From Longimicrobiales bacterium (GTDB lineage Bacteria > Gemmatimonadota > Gemmatimonadetes > Longimicrobiales > Gaopeijiaceae): a stretch of DNA of 57,817 bases. The number at the start of each line of letters is the position of its first letter. The first letter of the stretch is position 1. The DNA lies in assembly GCA_028278645.1 (NCBI GenBank), contig JANQDZ010000069.1:1-57817 (forward strand), read 5' to 3'. The notes beneath the pieces are model-generated. The model was not told where the DNA came from and did not search any database. It saw nothing but the letters and a program-made list of their open reading frames with translations. Positions 41,878 through 50,414 of this stretch are shown piece by piece. The position numbers and the translations under genes are program-made.

Positions 41878-43824
41878 CTACTTCTCTTCGTCTACGATCT
41901 CGTAGTCGGCCTCAACGACCTCCTCGTCCCCCTCTTCTACCCCTTCGTCCGCCGCCTCATCGGTCGCGCCGGGTTCCTCCATGTCGGGCATGCCCTCTTC
42001 GGCGGTTCCGGCCTCGGCCGCTTGGGCCTGGTACATCTCCTGGCCGGCGGCGCTGAAGGCCTGCATCAGCTCGTCCCGGGCTTGGTTGATGATACCGGTA
42101 TCGTCGCCCTTCAGAGCCTCTTTTGCCTTTTCCACGGCTTCCTTCAGGCGTTCCTGCGTGCCCTCGGAAACCTTGTCGCCCCATTCCCCTGAATCCTTTT
42201 CCACCTGGTAGACCAGGGAATCGAGCTGGTTACGGGCTTCCACGCTTGCCCTCCGCTCCTCGTCCTCCGAGGCATGGGCTTCGGCGTCCTTCACCATCTT
42301 GTCGATCTCGGCGTCCGATAGACCGCTGGAAGCTTCGATCCGGATCTTCTGCTCCTTACCGGTGGCCCTGTCCTTCGCCGAGACATGGAGGATGCCGTTG
42401 GCGTCGATATCGAAGGTGACTTCGATCTGCGGCATCCCTCTCGGCGCAGGCGGAATCCCGGTGAGCTGGAACTTTCCGATGGTCTTGTTGTCCATGGCCA
42501 TCTTCCGCTCACCCTGAAGGACGTGGATCTCCACCGTGGTCTGGTTGTCCTCAGCAGTGGAGAATACCTCCGCCTTTTTCGTGGGGATCGTGGTGTTCCG
42601 CTCGATGAGGGTCGTCATCACCCCACCCAGGGTTTCGATTCCCAGGGAGAGGGGGGTCACGTCCAGTAGCAGTACGTCCGTGACCTCACCAGCCAGCACA
42701 CCGCCCTGGATGGCCGCACCCACCGCCACGACCTCGTCGGGGTTCACGCCCTTATGCGGTTCTTTCCCGAAGAACTCTTTGACGATCTCCTGGACCTTGG
42801 GCATCCGGGTAGATCCACCCACCAAGACGACTTCGTCGATCTGGTCTTTCCCGATACCGGCGTCCTTCAGTGCCTGGTCCATGGGTGGGACCAGGCGCTG
42901 CATCTCCGCATCCACCAGCTGCTCGAGCTTCGCCCGGCTCAAGGAGTAGTTGAGGTGCTTCGGCCCTTCCTGAGTGGCGGTGATGAAGGGAAGATTTATG
43001 TCCGTTTGCATGGTAGAAGACAGTTCCATCTTCGCCTTCTCGGCGGCCTCCTTCAGCCGTTGGAGAGCCATGGCGTCCTGGGAAAGATCGATGCCCTGAT
43101 CCTTCTTGAACTCCGCGACGAGCCACTCGATGACCCTCTGGTCCAGGTCATCACCACCGAGGTGGGTATCCCCGTTGGTGGACTTCACCTCGAAGACACC
43201 CTCACCCAGCTCGAGGATGGAGATGTCGTACGTTCCGCCCCCGAGGTCGAACACGGCGATCTTCTGGTCCTCTTTGCGCTCGAGTCCGTAAGCGAGAGAA
43301 GCAGCCGTGGGCTCGTTGATGATCCTGAGGACTTCCAGCCCGGCGATCTTCCCGGCATCCTTGGTTGCCTGCCGCTGGGCATCGTTGAAATACGCGGGCA
43401 CGGTGATCACAGCCTGGGTCACGGTCGATCCGAGATAATCCTCGGCGGTCTGCCTCATCTTCTGGAGGATCATGGCACTGATCTCGGGGGGAGTGAACGT
43501 CTTCCCTGCGTTGGGAAGGCTCACCTGTACCCTGTCCTGGCCATCGGCGGTCACCTCGTAAGGCACCAGCTTTTTCTCGTGGGTGACCTCCGACGCTTTG
43601 CGCCCCATGAACCGCTTGATGGAAAAGACGGTGTTTCTCGGGTTCGTGATGGCCTGGCGGCGAGCCACCTGGCCGACGAGGCGCTCGTTGTCTTTGGTGA
43701 ACGCCACCACGGACGGCGTCGTCCTGCCTCCCTCGGAGTTGGGGATCACGACGGGTTCGCCGCCTTCCATGACCGCCACGACTGAGTTCGTGGTTCCCAG
43801 GTCGATCCCGATTACCTTGCCCAT
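41878..43824 (-). CDS. dnaK: Hsp70 chaperone DnaK
   Basis: ATP-dependent chaperone of 648 aa. Nucleotide-binding domain: [67 protein letters not shown] and [13 protein letters not shown]. The substrate domain (about 390-510) includes [14 protein letters not shown], and the acidic C-terminal tail ([16 protein letters not shown]... [19 protein letters not shown]) resembles the GrpE/DnaJ-interacting tails of other bacteria. dnaJ and grpE are not adjacent. The leader has a marked hairpin with a UUCG loop (43915-43945). Confidence 0.97.
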   Translation of the reverse strand: MGKVIGIDLGTTNSVVAVMEGGEPVVIPNSEGGRTTPSVVAFTKDNERLVGQVARRQAITNPRNTVFSIKRFMGRKASEVTHEKKLVPYEVTADGQDRVQVSLPNAGKTFTPPEISAMILQKMRQTAEDYLGSTVTQAVITVPAYFNDAQRQATKDAGKIAGLEVLRIINEPTAASLAYGLERKEDQKIAVFDLGGGTYDISILELGEGVFEVKSTNGDTHLGGDDLDQRVIEWLVAEFKKDQGIDLSQDAMALQRLKEAAEKAKMELSSTMQTDINLPFITATQEGPKHLNYSLSRAKLEQLVDAEMQRLVPPMDQALKDAGIGKDQIDEVVLVGGSTRMPKVQEIVKEFFGKEPHKGVNPDEVVAVGAAIQGGVLAGEVTDVLLLDVTPLSLGIETLGGVMTTLIERNTTIPTKKAEVFSTAEDNQTTVEIHVLQGERKMAMDNKTIGKFQLTGIPPAPRGMPQIEVTFDIDANGILHVSAKDRATGKEQKIRIEASSGLSDAEIDKMVKDAEAHASEDEERRASVEARNQLDSLVYQVEKDSGEWGDKVSEGTQERLKEAVEKAKEALKGDDTGIINQARDELMQAFSAAGQEMYQAQAAEAGTAEEGMPDMEEPGATDEAADEGVEEGDEEVVEADYEIVDEEK

Positions 43825-43914
43825 TGCTTCTCCTTGCCGGCTGGATTCCTGATCTTTGGTCGGCCCCTCGGTGGAGCCGCGAATCTCGAATTGGCACCCT
43901 GCAAAGCAACGTCT

Positions 43915-43945
43915 ATGCCGGTAAAACCGAAGGTTTTTCCGGCAT
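43915..43945 (-). repeat. Stable UUCG-loop hairpin upstream of dnaK
   Basis: ATGCCGGTAAAACC (43915-43928) and GGTTTTTCCGGCAT (43932-43945) pair over 14 positions with one mismatch. Read on the dnaK strand the loop is C-UUCG-G, an exceptionally stable tetraloop. It is about 90 bases before the dnaK start codon. It has no U-tract on that strand, so it is more likely a leader or mRNA-stability element than a terminator. On the plus strand it is followed by TTTTC but has no gene to terminate. Confidence 0.55.
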
Positions 43946-44063
43946 TTTCACGTCAGATTGGCGGGGATTCTGAGCACTCCCGCCGATTTGGCAGATATAC
44001 GGGGTGGCCCGGGCCGGGGTTCCTGGACTATCCTGTTTCTGCTGCTTCAGCTTCAGGGGTGTC

Positions 44064-44822
44064 ATGTTCCCACTTTACGACGACAATCCCACCGAGATCT
44101 TCCCCGTGGTCACCCTGCTGATCATGGGTGTCTGCATCGGGCTCTGGGTCTTGTACCAGGGCGCCGGATTCTCCGATCCCGCGCTTCTGGACTCGGTTTG
44201 CACTTTGGGGGCCATTCCGGTGGAGATTACGGGCGGGGAGACGGGGTCCGGGTCCGGGGGATCCCCGTGCCAGTTGGGGGGAGTCACCTGGCCCACCCTC
44301 GTGACATCCATGTTCCTCCATGGGAGCTGGATGCATATCATCGGGAACCTGTGGTTCCTGTGGATCTTCGGGAACAATGTGGAGGACTCCATGGGCCACG
44401 GCCGGTTCCTCGTCTTCTACCTCCTGACTGGACTTGTGGCCAGCGGGGGACACATCGTTTCGGACCCTGGATCCGCTGTTCCGATGGTCGGGGCGTCGGG
44501 AGCCATCAGCGCCATCATGGGTGCCTACCTTGTGCTCTATCCTCGAGCCCGGGTCCATACGCTCTTCATCATTATCATCATCATCAAAGTCTTCCCCCTC
44601 CCGGCCTGGTTCTTCCTCCTGTATTGGTTTTTCATCCAGGTGGCTTCATCGAGCATGCGGGGACCGGGCGGAGGTGGAGGCGTCGCGTTTTGGGCCCATA
44701 TCGGGGGATTTGTTGCCGGCGTTGTGTTGGTGAAGCTGTTTCAGAATCGGGTACTGGTAGAAGCCAAACACTCTCGGATCCAGGTGCGCCGGAGCGACCT
44801 CAGGGGTGGAGGGTGGTGGTAA
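44064..44822 (+). CDS. Rhomboid-family intramembrane serine protease
   Basis: Polytopic membrane protease of 252 aa with about six hydrophobic helices. Key features: TSMFLHGSWMHIIGNLWFLWIFG (the HxxxN motif with the conserved Asn), the catalytic Ser in VGASGAISAIMG (GxSG) and the catalytic His in WAHIGGFVAG. The loop after the first helix contains two Cys (SVCTLGAIP, SPCQLGG) that could form a disulfide. The C-terminal tail is basic. ATG 44064 has AGGGGT just upstream; the frame extends to 44004 without a better start. Substrates are unknown. Confidence 0.9.
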   Translation: MFPLYDDNPTEIFPVVTLLIMGVCIGLWVLYQGAGFSDPALLDSVCTLGAIPVEITGGETGSGSGGSPCQLGGVTWPTLVTSMFLHGSWMHIIGNLWFLWIFGNNVEDSMGHGRFLVFYLLTGLVASGGHIVSDPGSAVPMVGASGAISAIMGAYLVLYPRARVHTLFIIIIIIKVFPLPAWFFLLYWFFIQVASSSMRGPGGGGGVAFWAHIGGFVAGVVLVKLFQNRVLVEAKHSRIQVRRSDLRGGGWW

Positions 44823-44846
44823 GGAGGCCGGCTTCGGATCATATTG

Positions 44847-44875
44847 GACCGGTTTCTCCAGCCGGACCGGTCTTT
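44847..44875 (+). terminator. Possible terminator after the rhomboid gene
   Basis: GACCGGT (44847-44853) pairs with ACCGGTC (44866-44872), followed by TTTGG. It is a short stem in the gap before the nucleoside transporter gene. Confidence 0.35.
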
Positions 44876-44927
44876 GGATGACTCCACTCCCCAGGCCCCT
44901 CGAACCATGTCTCGGAGACGGCTTGCC

Positions 44928-46499
44928 ATGAAGCGACCTTCTTATCCCCTGGTGGCCCTCTGGGCTGTGGCAGCGATCCTCATTGCTGCGGGAGCCTTCA
45001 CCGCCTCCGGGGCCTCTTCACAAGAAACCGCCGGCCCGGCCGTGCTTGCGGAGGAGGGCACCGCCCCCGCGGAAGGAGGGGCCCTGTCTTTCGGGGCAGG
45101 TGGGGCGTCTTCCGACCGGGCCGTGACGTCGTCTCAAACACCTGCACAGACCAGTTTGAGGGAGCAGGGGGAGGGCGGATTGGATACGCCTCTCCTCCCC
45201 AGGCTCCGGTCCCTCCTGGGCATGCTCCTCCTGGGCGCCATTGCTTGGGCTTTCTCGGTCGATCGATCGAACCTGGCCTGGCGCGTGGTGATCTGGGGAA
45301 TCGGCCTTCAGCTGATCTTTGCCGTTTTTATCCTTAAGACGCCCATGGGGGCTGGGATTTTTGATTGGCTCAACACCGCTGTGGTGTCTTTGCTGGGGTT
45401 CACGGTGGAGGGGGCCAGGTTCATCTTCGGGGACCTTGTTTATAACAACGTTCCGGTGGGCCTCGGAGAAGCGGGGAGCAACGCCCCGATTCAGGAGGTG
45501 CCAGGCCAGGTTGCCCGGACGGGTGCGTCATTCGCATTTAATGTCCTTCCCACCATCATCTTCTTCTCGTCGCTCATGACGGTCCTCTATCACGTGGGGG
45601 TAATGCAGTGGGTGGTCCGAGGAGTCGCTTGGGTAATGCAGAAGACCCTCCACACGTCAGGGGCCGAGACCCTTTCAGCGGCCGGGAACATCTTCGTCGG
45701 GCAGACCGAAGCACCCCTCATGATCAAGCCGTTCTTCGAGAAGATGACCATGTCGGAGCTCCACGCCGTCATGACCGGAGGGTTCGCCACCGTAGCCGGA
45801 GGGGTGTTGGCGGCTTACGTGGGGATGTTGGTCGCCTACTTCCCGGACATAGCCGGCCATCTGATTGCAGCCTCCGTCATGTCAGCACCTGCAGCTCTGG
45901 TCATGGCGAAGCTCATGTACCCGGAGGATGGGGAACCGGTCACGAAGGGCCAGTTAAAAATTGAGCTGGAGAGTCCCGACGTGAACGTCATCGACGCCGC
46001 CTCCAGGGGAGCGGGGGAGGGGCTGGGGCTGGCCCTGAACGTGGGTGCCATGCTCCTGGCTTTTATCGCCCTCATTGCCATGGCCAACGCCCTCCTGGGA
46101 TGGGGTGGAAGCCTCGTGGGGGTAGAGGGCCTCTCCTTCCAACAGATCCTCGGATGGGTGCTGGCACCCCTGGCGTGGTTCATGGGAGTGCCCTGGGTGG
46201 ACGCGGTTACAGTGGGGTCACTGTTGGGAATTAAGACAGTCGTGAACGAGTTCGTGGCCTACCTCGAGCTGTCTTCCATCCTTCAACAAGCCCAAACGCT
46301 GCAACCCCGGTCCATCATCATTTCCATTTATGCGCTGTCGGGTTTTGCCAATTTTTCTTCCATCGCAATCCAACTGGGTGGCATCGGGGGTTTGGCGCCC
46401 TCCCGGCGCCATGACCTTTCCAAGGTGGGATTCCGGGCCATGGCTGCCGGGTCGCTGGCGGCTTTCATGACGGCGACCGTTGCGGGGATGCTCCTGTGA
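44928..46499 (+). CDS. Concentrative nucleoside transporter (NupC/CNT family)
   Basis: Inner-membrane nucleoside symporter of 523 aa. The CNT core has GIFDWLNTAVV, FAFNVLPTIIFFSSLMTVLYH, SAAGNIFVGQTEAPLMIKPF (the nucleoside/cation-binding GQTEAP motif), MTGGFATVAGGVLAAY, MSAPAALVMAKLMYPE, GIKTVVNEFVAYLEL and YALSGFANFSSIAIQLGG. Before the core there is a signal-like helix (PLVALWAVAAILIAAGAF) and a 50-residue Ala/Gly/Ser/Glu-rich linker, so the protein is longer than classical NupC. The start at 44928 follows GGAG; ATG 44907 is possible. It is coupled by a four-base overlap to purine nucleoside phosphorylase, so imported purine nucleosides would be split at once. Confidence 0.92.
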   Translation: MKRPSYPLVALWAVAAILIAAGAFTASGASSQETAGPAVLAEEGTAPAEGGALSFGAGGASSDRAVTSSQTPAQTSLREQGEGGLDTPLLPRLRSLLGMLLLGAIAWAFSVDRSNLAWRVVIWGIGLQLIFAVFILKTPMGAGIFDWLNTAVVSLLGFTVEGARFIFGDLVYNNVPVGLGEAGSNAPIQEVPGQVARTGASFAFNVLPTIIFFSSLMTVLYHVGVMQWVVRGVAWVMQKTLHTSGAETLSAAGNIFVGQTEAPLMIKPFFEKMTMSELHAVMTGGFATVAGGVLAAYVGMLVAYFPDIAGHLIAASVMSAPAALVMAKLMYPEDGEPVTKGQLKIELESPDVNVIDAASRGAGEGLGLALNVGAMLLAFIALIAMANALLGWGGSLVGVEGLSFQQILGWVLAPLAWFMGVPWVDAVTVGSLLGIKTVVNEFVAYLELSSILQQAQTLQPRSIIISIYALSGFANFSSIAIQLGGIGGLAPSRRHDLSKVGFRAMAAGSLAAFMTATVAGMLL

Positions 46500-47320
46500 C
46501 CTCCCAACGTTTCCCCTTGGATGAAGCGGTGGCTGCCGTGAAGGAGCGGATCCCCGTTTCCCCGGAGGTCTTCGTTGTTCTGGGGTCGGGAATGAGCGGG
46601 TTGGCTGGGGGTTTCCGGGACGGGGTCTCCATCCCGTTCCAAGAGGTCCCCGGGTTCCCGGAGCCCACGGTCTCGGGCCACGCCGGCCGCCTGGTCTTCG
46701 GTTCCGTTGAAGGGAGGCCGGTGCTCCTCCAGGCCGGGAGATTCCACTTTTATGAGGGGCACGATCCCGAAGTGATCGTTGCTCCCGTACGCATGGCGGC
46801 GGGCCTGGGGGCAAAGACCGTACTTCTCACCAATGCCGCCGGGAGCGTCTCCCCGAATCTGGCACCCGGGTCCATTCTCCTCATAAACGACCACATCAAC
46901 CTCATGGCCAGGAGTCCCCTCGCTGGTCCAGTGTTGGAAGGGGAGGAACGGTTCCCGGACATGAGCGCCCCCTACGATCCAAGTCTGCAAACGCTGGCCA
47001 GGGAGTCGGCGAGGGACCTCGGGATTTCATTGCCTGAGGGTGTTTATGCCGCTGTCCTGGGGCCGAGCTACGAGACTCCGGCGGAGATTCGGTTTCTCAG
47101 AGGGGCCGGAGCCGATGCGGTGGGGATGTCCACGGTGCCCGAGGCCATCGCGGCCAGGGCTCTGGGGTTGAAGGTCCTGGCCTTCTCCCTCATCACCAAC
47201 CAGGCTGCGGGCTTATCCGAAGATCCCTTGAATCACGACGAGGTCCTGGAGATGGGCCAGGCGACCGGGGGCCAGCTGGAAAAGCTGGTACGGTCCGTCC
47301 TCGGAAGGATCGATACCTGA
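46496..47320 (+). CDS. Purine nucleoside phosphorylase (trimeric type)
   Basis: Phosphorolyses purine nucleosides to base and ribose-1-phosphate (274 aa). It matches the trimeric PNP family: VLGSGMSGLAG (phosphate Ser), GRFHFYEGHDPE, LTNAAGSVSPNLAPGSILLINDHINLM, GPSYETPAEIRFL with the base-contacting Glu, ADAVGMSTVPEAIAAR and FSLITNQAAG with the Asn that selects 6-oxopurines. It is not the hexameric DeoD type. GTG 46496 overlaps the transporter stop. It is convergent with thiD. Confidence 0.94.
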   Translation: MTSQRFPLDEAVAAVKERIPVSPEVFVVLGSGMSGLAGGFRDGVSIPFQEVPGFPEPTVSGHAGRLVFGSVEGRPVLLQAGRFHFYEGHDPEVIVAPVRMAAGLGAKTVLLTNAAGSVSPNLAPGSILLINDHINLMARSPLAGPVLEGEERFPDMSAPYDPSLQTLARESARDLGISLPEGVYAAVLGPSYETPAEIRFLRGAGADAVGMSTVPEAIAARALGLKVLAFSLITNQAAGLSEDPLNHDEVLEMGQATGGQLEKLVRSVLGRIDT

Positions 47321-47344
47321 TCGGACCTTTTGGCTTGCGGCCTG

Positions 47345-48169
47345 CTAGGGAAGGTCTGGGCCCGGGATGATCGTTGTTCCCGCGAAGTGGTTCACTGGGC
47401 CGTTCCCCTTCCCGAGGCCCGGCGCAGCGCGTATGGCCTTCGCGACGAAGTCCACAGCTTGATCTGCGGCGTCGGCCATGGAGGCTCCCAAGGCCAGGCA
47501 CGCCGCGGCGGCGGCCGACAGGGTACAGCCGGTTCCGTGGGTATGCCGGGTGGGTAGCTTCGGTCGTTGCCAGGTGGTCTCCCGATTTCCATCCCAAAAA
47601 AGGTCCACAACCTCTCCTCCCTCGAGGTGGCCGCCCTTGACCAAAGCAGCTCCCGCCCCCATCTCCACCAGAGCCGCCGCAGCCGCCCTCATTCCGTCGA
47701 GAGTTTCCACGGGGAGGCCGGTCAGGATCCTGGCCTCGTGAAGGTTCGGGGTGACCAGCGAGGCGAGGGGAACAAGTTGAGTGCGGAGGGCAGATTCTGC
47801 GTCCTCCTCCAGTAGGCGGTCGCCGCTGGTGGCGACCATGACCGGATCCAGCACATAGCTGCCGAGCCCATGTTCAGAAATCCCCTGGGCCACCGTCTCG
47901 ACCAGCTCGGCTGTAGCCAGCATCCCGGTTTTTACACCTTTCGGCTCCAGGTCGATGGCCACGGACCGTATTTGAGACCGGACGATGTCGATGGGGATCG
48001 GGTGGATCGCCTGGACCCCCAGGGTGTTCTGAGCGGTGACGGCGGTGAGGGCTGATGTGCCGAACACTCCGAAAGCATGGAAGGTCTTAAGGTCAGCCTG
48101 GATTCCCGCGCCACCTCCGCTGTCTGAGCCGGCAATGGTGAGGGCTACTGAGAGGCTCCGTTCGGGCAT
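47345..48169 (-). CDS. thiD: Hydroxymethylpyrimidine/phosphomethylpyrimidine kinase
   Basis: Phosphorylates HMP and HMP-phosphate in thiamine synthesis (274 aa). [43 protein letters not shown] at the N-terminus is diagnostic. [32 protein letters not shown] and [20 protein letters not shown], carrying the catalytic loop, follow. ATG 48169. No thiamine pyrophosphate riboswitch fits in the 57-90 bp before it. It is divergent from the RNA methyltransferase gene. Confidence 0.95.
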   Translation of the reverse strand: MPERSLSVALTIAGSDSGGGAGIQADLKTFHAFGVFGTSALTAVTAQNTLGVQAIHPIPIDIVRSQIRSVAIDLEPKGVKTGMLATAELVETVAQGISEHGLGSYVLDPVMVATSGDRLLEEDAESALRTQLVPLASLVTPNLHEARILTGLPVETLDGMRAAAAALVEMGAGAALVKGGHLEGGEVVDLFWDGNRETTWQRPKLPTRHTHGTGCTLSAAAAACLALGASMADAADQAVDFVAKAIRAAPGLGKGNGPVNHFAGTTIIPGPDLP

Positions 48170-48259
48170 GGTCGTTCTCAGGGTCGTCAGGGAATTGATG
48201 GTGGGCCCCAGGGGAACCGCGGTACCGTGAAGTATAGAAAAGGGGAGGTCCGAAAATCC

Positions 48260-49045
48260 ATGGCACTCAGTAAGGAGAGGACAAAACTCCTCAGTCGGCT
48301 TAACAACCCTCGCCTACGCCTCAAGGAGCGGAAGTTCTTGGTGGAGGGGGTCAGGGGCTGTCGGGAATTCCTACAGGGCGCCCCTCGTTCGGAGATCCGG
48401 TTTGCTCTGGTATCTCCAGGCCTTAGCCGAACGGAGCCGGGACGCCGGATATCGGCCCTCATGTCCGGATCCGGTATCCCTGTGGAGGAGGTGTCCGACG
48501 AGGAAATGAAGGGTGTTTCTCAGACGGAACAATCTCAGGGCGTACTCTTTGTGGTCGATGAGCCGTCGGAAACGCTGGAGGTTCTGGACGGGGTTGGAGG
48601 GCTGAGGGTCCTTCTGCTGGATGGGATCCAGGACCCAGGGAACGTCGGGACCCTCATTCGGGCTGCAAGGGCTTTTGGGCTTAACGCTGTCCTTTCACTG
48701 GACGGCACCGTTGACCCGTATAATCCCAAAGCGGTCCGGGCTTCCGCCGGTGCCCTGGCCCATTTGCCTGTGTTTCGGATCCCCTGGGCCGCAGCCCATG
48801 CCTGGTTGGATGAGGGGGGGATCCCTCTCCTTGTGGCGGAAGCTGGGGGCCCCGATGCCAGGGGTGTCGAGATCCCTTCGGCGTGGGCGCTCCTGGTCGG
48901 GAACGAAGGGGTTGGACCGCGGCCCGAAGTTATCGCCGCTGCGAGAAATAAGTTGGGAATCCCAATGGAAGCCGGAGTGGAATCATTGAATGCGGGTGTG
49001 GCCGGCGCCATACTACTGTTTGCTCTCACCCCGCCCACTGGCTGA
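48260..49045 (+). CDS. TrmH/RlmB-family RNA 2'-O-methyltransferase
   Basis: SpoU-class SAM-dependent methyltransferase (261 aa). The N-terminal substrate-binding domain (about 1-95) contains RLKERKFLVEGVRGCREFL; the catalytic SPOUT domain has motif 1 LLDGIQDPGNVGTLIRAARAFG, motif 2 ALLVGNEGVGPRPEV and motif 3 IPMEAGVESLNAGVAGAILLFAL. The target is rRNA or tRNA; the family does not tell which. ATG 48260 follows a GGGGAGGT; the frame is open to a GTG at 48227. Confidence 0.9.
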   Translation: MALSKERTKLLSRLNNPRLRLKERKFLVEGVRGCREFLQGAPRSEIRFALVSPGLSRTEPGRRISALMSGSGIPVEEVSDEEMKGVSQTEQSQGVLFVVDEPSETLEVLDGVGGLRVLLLDGIQDPGNVGTLIRAARAFGLNAVLSLDGTVDPYNPKAVRASAGALAHLPVFRIPWAAAHAWLDEGGIPLLVAEAGGPDARGVEIPSAWALLVGNEGVGPRPEVIAAARNKLGIPMEAGVESLNAGVAGAILLFALTPPTG

Positions 49046-49059
49046 AACAGGGAGATCTG

Positions 49060-49845
49060 ATGGGGGCCCCTTTCGAGGATACCTGGTTGATCTCGGGGAT
49101 CGCCGGCCTGGTCGGCCTCCTGCTCGGCTCATTCCTGAACGTTTGCACGCTCCGGTGGCCGACGGACCAGTCGGTCGTCAGACCTCCGTCTCACTGCCCC
49201 GGGTGCGGAACAGAGATTCACTGGTACGACAACGTTCCCGTCCTCAGCTATCTCATTCTCCGAGGAAGGTGCCGATCATGTGGGGCGGGGATTTCCCCCC
49301 AGTACCCTATGGTCGAATTGGCTACGGGGCTGATCTGGGCCGGGTCGTTTATGCAGTACGGCCTTTCCGTGGAAGGGCTCCGGGGGGCCCTTTTCCTGAC
49401 CATCCTGTTGGGGATCGCCATTACCGACGCCCGGTTCTACATCATCCCGGATCAGTTTTCTCTCGGAGGGGCCGCTCTGGGCCTGATCCTGGCACCGTTC
49501 CCGGGGGGCCTGTCCCCTTTTGAGTCCTTCCTGGGAGCGGTCGTGGGCTTTGGGGTGCTCCTGCTCGTGGCAAAGGTAGGGACTTGGCTCTTCAAGAAGG
49601 ACGCCATGGGCGGTGGTGACTTGAAGATGATGGCGATGGTGGGGGCTTTCCTCGGCGTATCAGGGGTGTTCTTGACCCTTTTCCTGGGTGCGCTTCTCGG
49701 GTCGGTCGTCTTCGGCCCCATCGCCTGGAAGACGGGGAAGCTGGTCCCGTTCGGAATCTTCCTGGCGGTTGGGGGGGCCGTGACCTACGGCTGGGGTCAG
49801 CGCCTTATCGAGTGGTACTCGGTGACGTTCCTGGGGATTACCTGA
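49060..49845 (+). CDS. pilD: Prepilin peptidase (type IV leader peptidase)
   Basis: Membrane aspartyl protease that cleaves and N-methylates prepilins (261 aa). An N-terminal region with two CxxC pairs (HCPGCG, Cys46/Cys49, and RCRSCG, Cys71/Cys74) binds zinc in the methyltransferase part. The catalytic aspartates are Asp123 in ITDARFYIIPD and Asp187 in GGGDLKMMA. About seven hydrophobic helices. SFLNVCTLRWP near the start is family-typical. It would process the pilins and pseudopilins encoded 38-44 kb to the left. Gene position follows the methyltransferase closely, with a normal start. Confidence 0.95.
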   Translation: MGAPFEDTWLISGIAGLVGLLLGSFLNVCTLRWPTDQSVVRPPSHCPGCGTEIHWYDNVPVLSYLILRGRCRSCGAGISPQYPMVELATGLIWAGSFMQYGLSVEGLRGALFLTILLGIAITDARFYIIPDQFSLGGAALGLILAPFPGGLSPFESFLGAVVGFGVLLLVAKVGTWLFKKDAMGGGDLKMMAMVGAFLGVSGVFLTLFLGALLGSVVFGPIAWKTGKLVPFGIFLAVGGAVTYGWGQRLIEWYSVTFLGIT

Positions 49846-49872
49846 TCGGTCCCTTTTTCCAAATGGGCGCCA

Positions 49873-50412
49873 CTACCGGGGTTCCTCGTCCAACCCCTGG
49901 GCCAGGTAGGACCTGGATTTCTCCACATAGTGGGCCGCGCTCCTCCTGACGAAACGGGCCGCTGAGCCCTCCAAGGTCTTTCTCACTTTCCCGGGTGCTC
50001 CAGCGAAGAGGCTTCCCGGTGGCACCTGGGTTTTTTCCAACACCACGCTGTTCGCTGCCACGAGGGATCCTTCACCGATCCTGGCCTCCTGAAGGATCAC
50101 GGCGTTGATGCCGATCACACACCCGTCTTCGATGGTGCAACTCTCGAATTTGGCGCCGTGGCCGATGGTGACGTCGGCCCCAACGAGGGTGGGCTGCCAA
50201 TCGCCCACATGAATCACACAGTTGTCCTGGACGTTACTTCTGGGGCCGATGTGGATCCCGTGGTTAGGATCATCCCCTCGAAGGACCACGCCGAACCAAA
50301 CCGACGCCTCCGTTTCCACCGTGACATTCCCGATGAGTACAGCCGTCGGGGCTAGAAAAACATCTGGGGCAACCTTCGGGGTCTTTCCGTTAAAGGGGAG
50401 GATCAACGCCAC
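49873..50412 (-). CDS. Gamma-carbonic-anhydrase-like protein
   Basis: Left-handed beta-helix protein of 179 aa, gamma-carbonic anhydrase/YrdA family. Hexapeptide-type repeats run from about 15 to 135, with a C-terminal helix. Metal ligands normally are three His; two are clear, His68 in CVIHVGD and His85 in TIGHG, but the third position (HGC in relatives) is Glu90-Ser-Cys in GHGAKFESC. The GTG start and the spacing to the CorC-like gene upstream (two bases) suggest co-transcription. Whether it is a carbonic anhydrase or another metal-dependent enzyme is open. Confidence 0.88.
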   Translation of the reverse strand: MALILPFNGKTPKVAPDVFLAPTAVLIGNVTVETEASVWFGVVLRGDDPNHGIHIGPRSNVQDNCVIHVGDWQPTLVGADVTIGHGAKFESCTIEDGCVIGINAVILQEARIGEGSLVAANSVVLEKTQVPPGSLFAGAPGKVRKTLEGSAARFVRRSAAHYVEKSRSYLAQGLDEEPR

Positions 50413-50414
50413 GC

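Noticed and set aside
42754-43785. 343-codon open frame antisense to dnaK
   Set aside because: Long antisense frames over dnaK are a well-known artefact of its codon composition. The dnaK protein is full length and conserved, and the antisense product has no recognisable domain.
43964-43990. CIRCE element upstream of dnaK
   Set aside because: Only one half-site-like TGAGCACTC is present. No GAGTGCTAA partner lies nine bases away.
48170-48259. Thiamine riboswitch before thiD (CCTGAGA seen on the minus strand)
   Set aside because: The gap is too short, and the other conserved TPP-riboswitch segments are missing.
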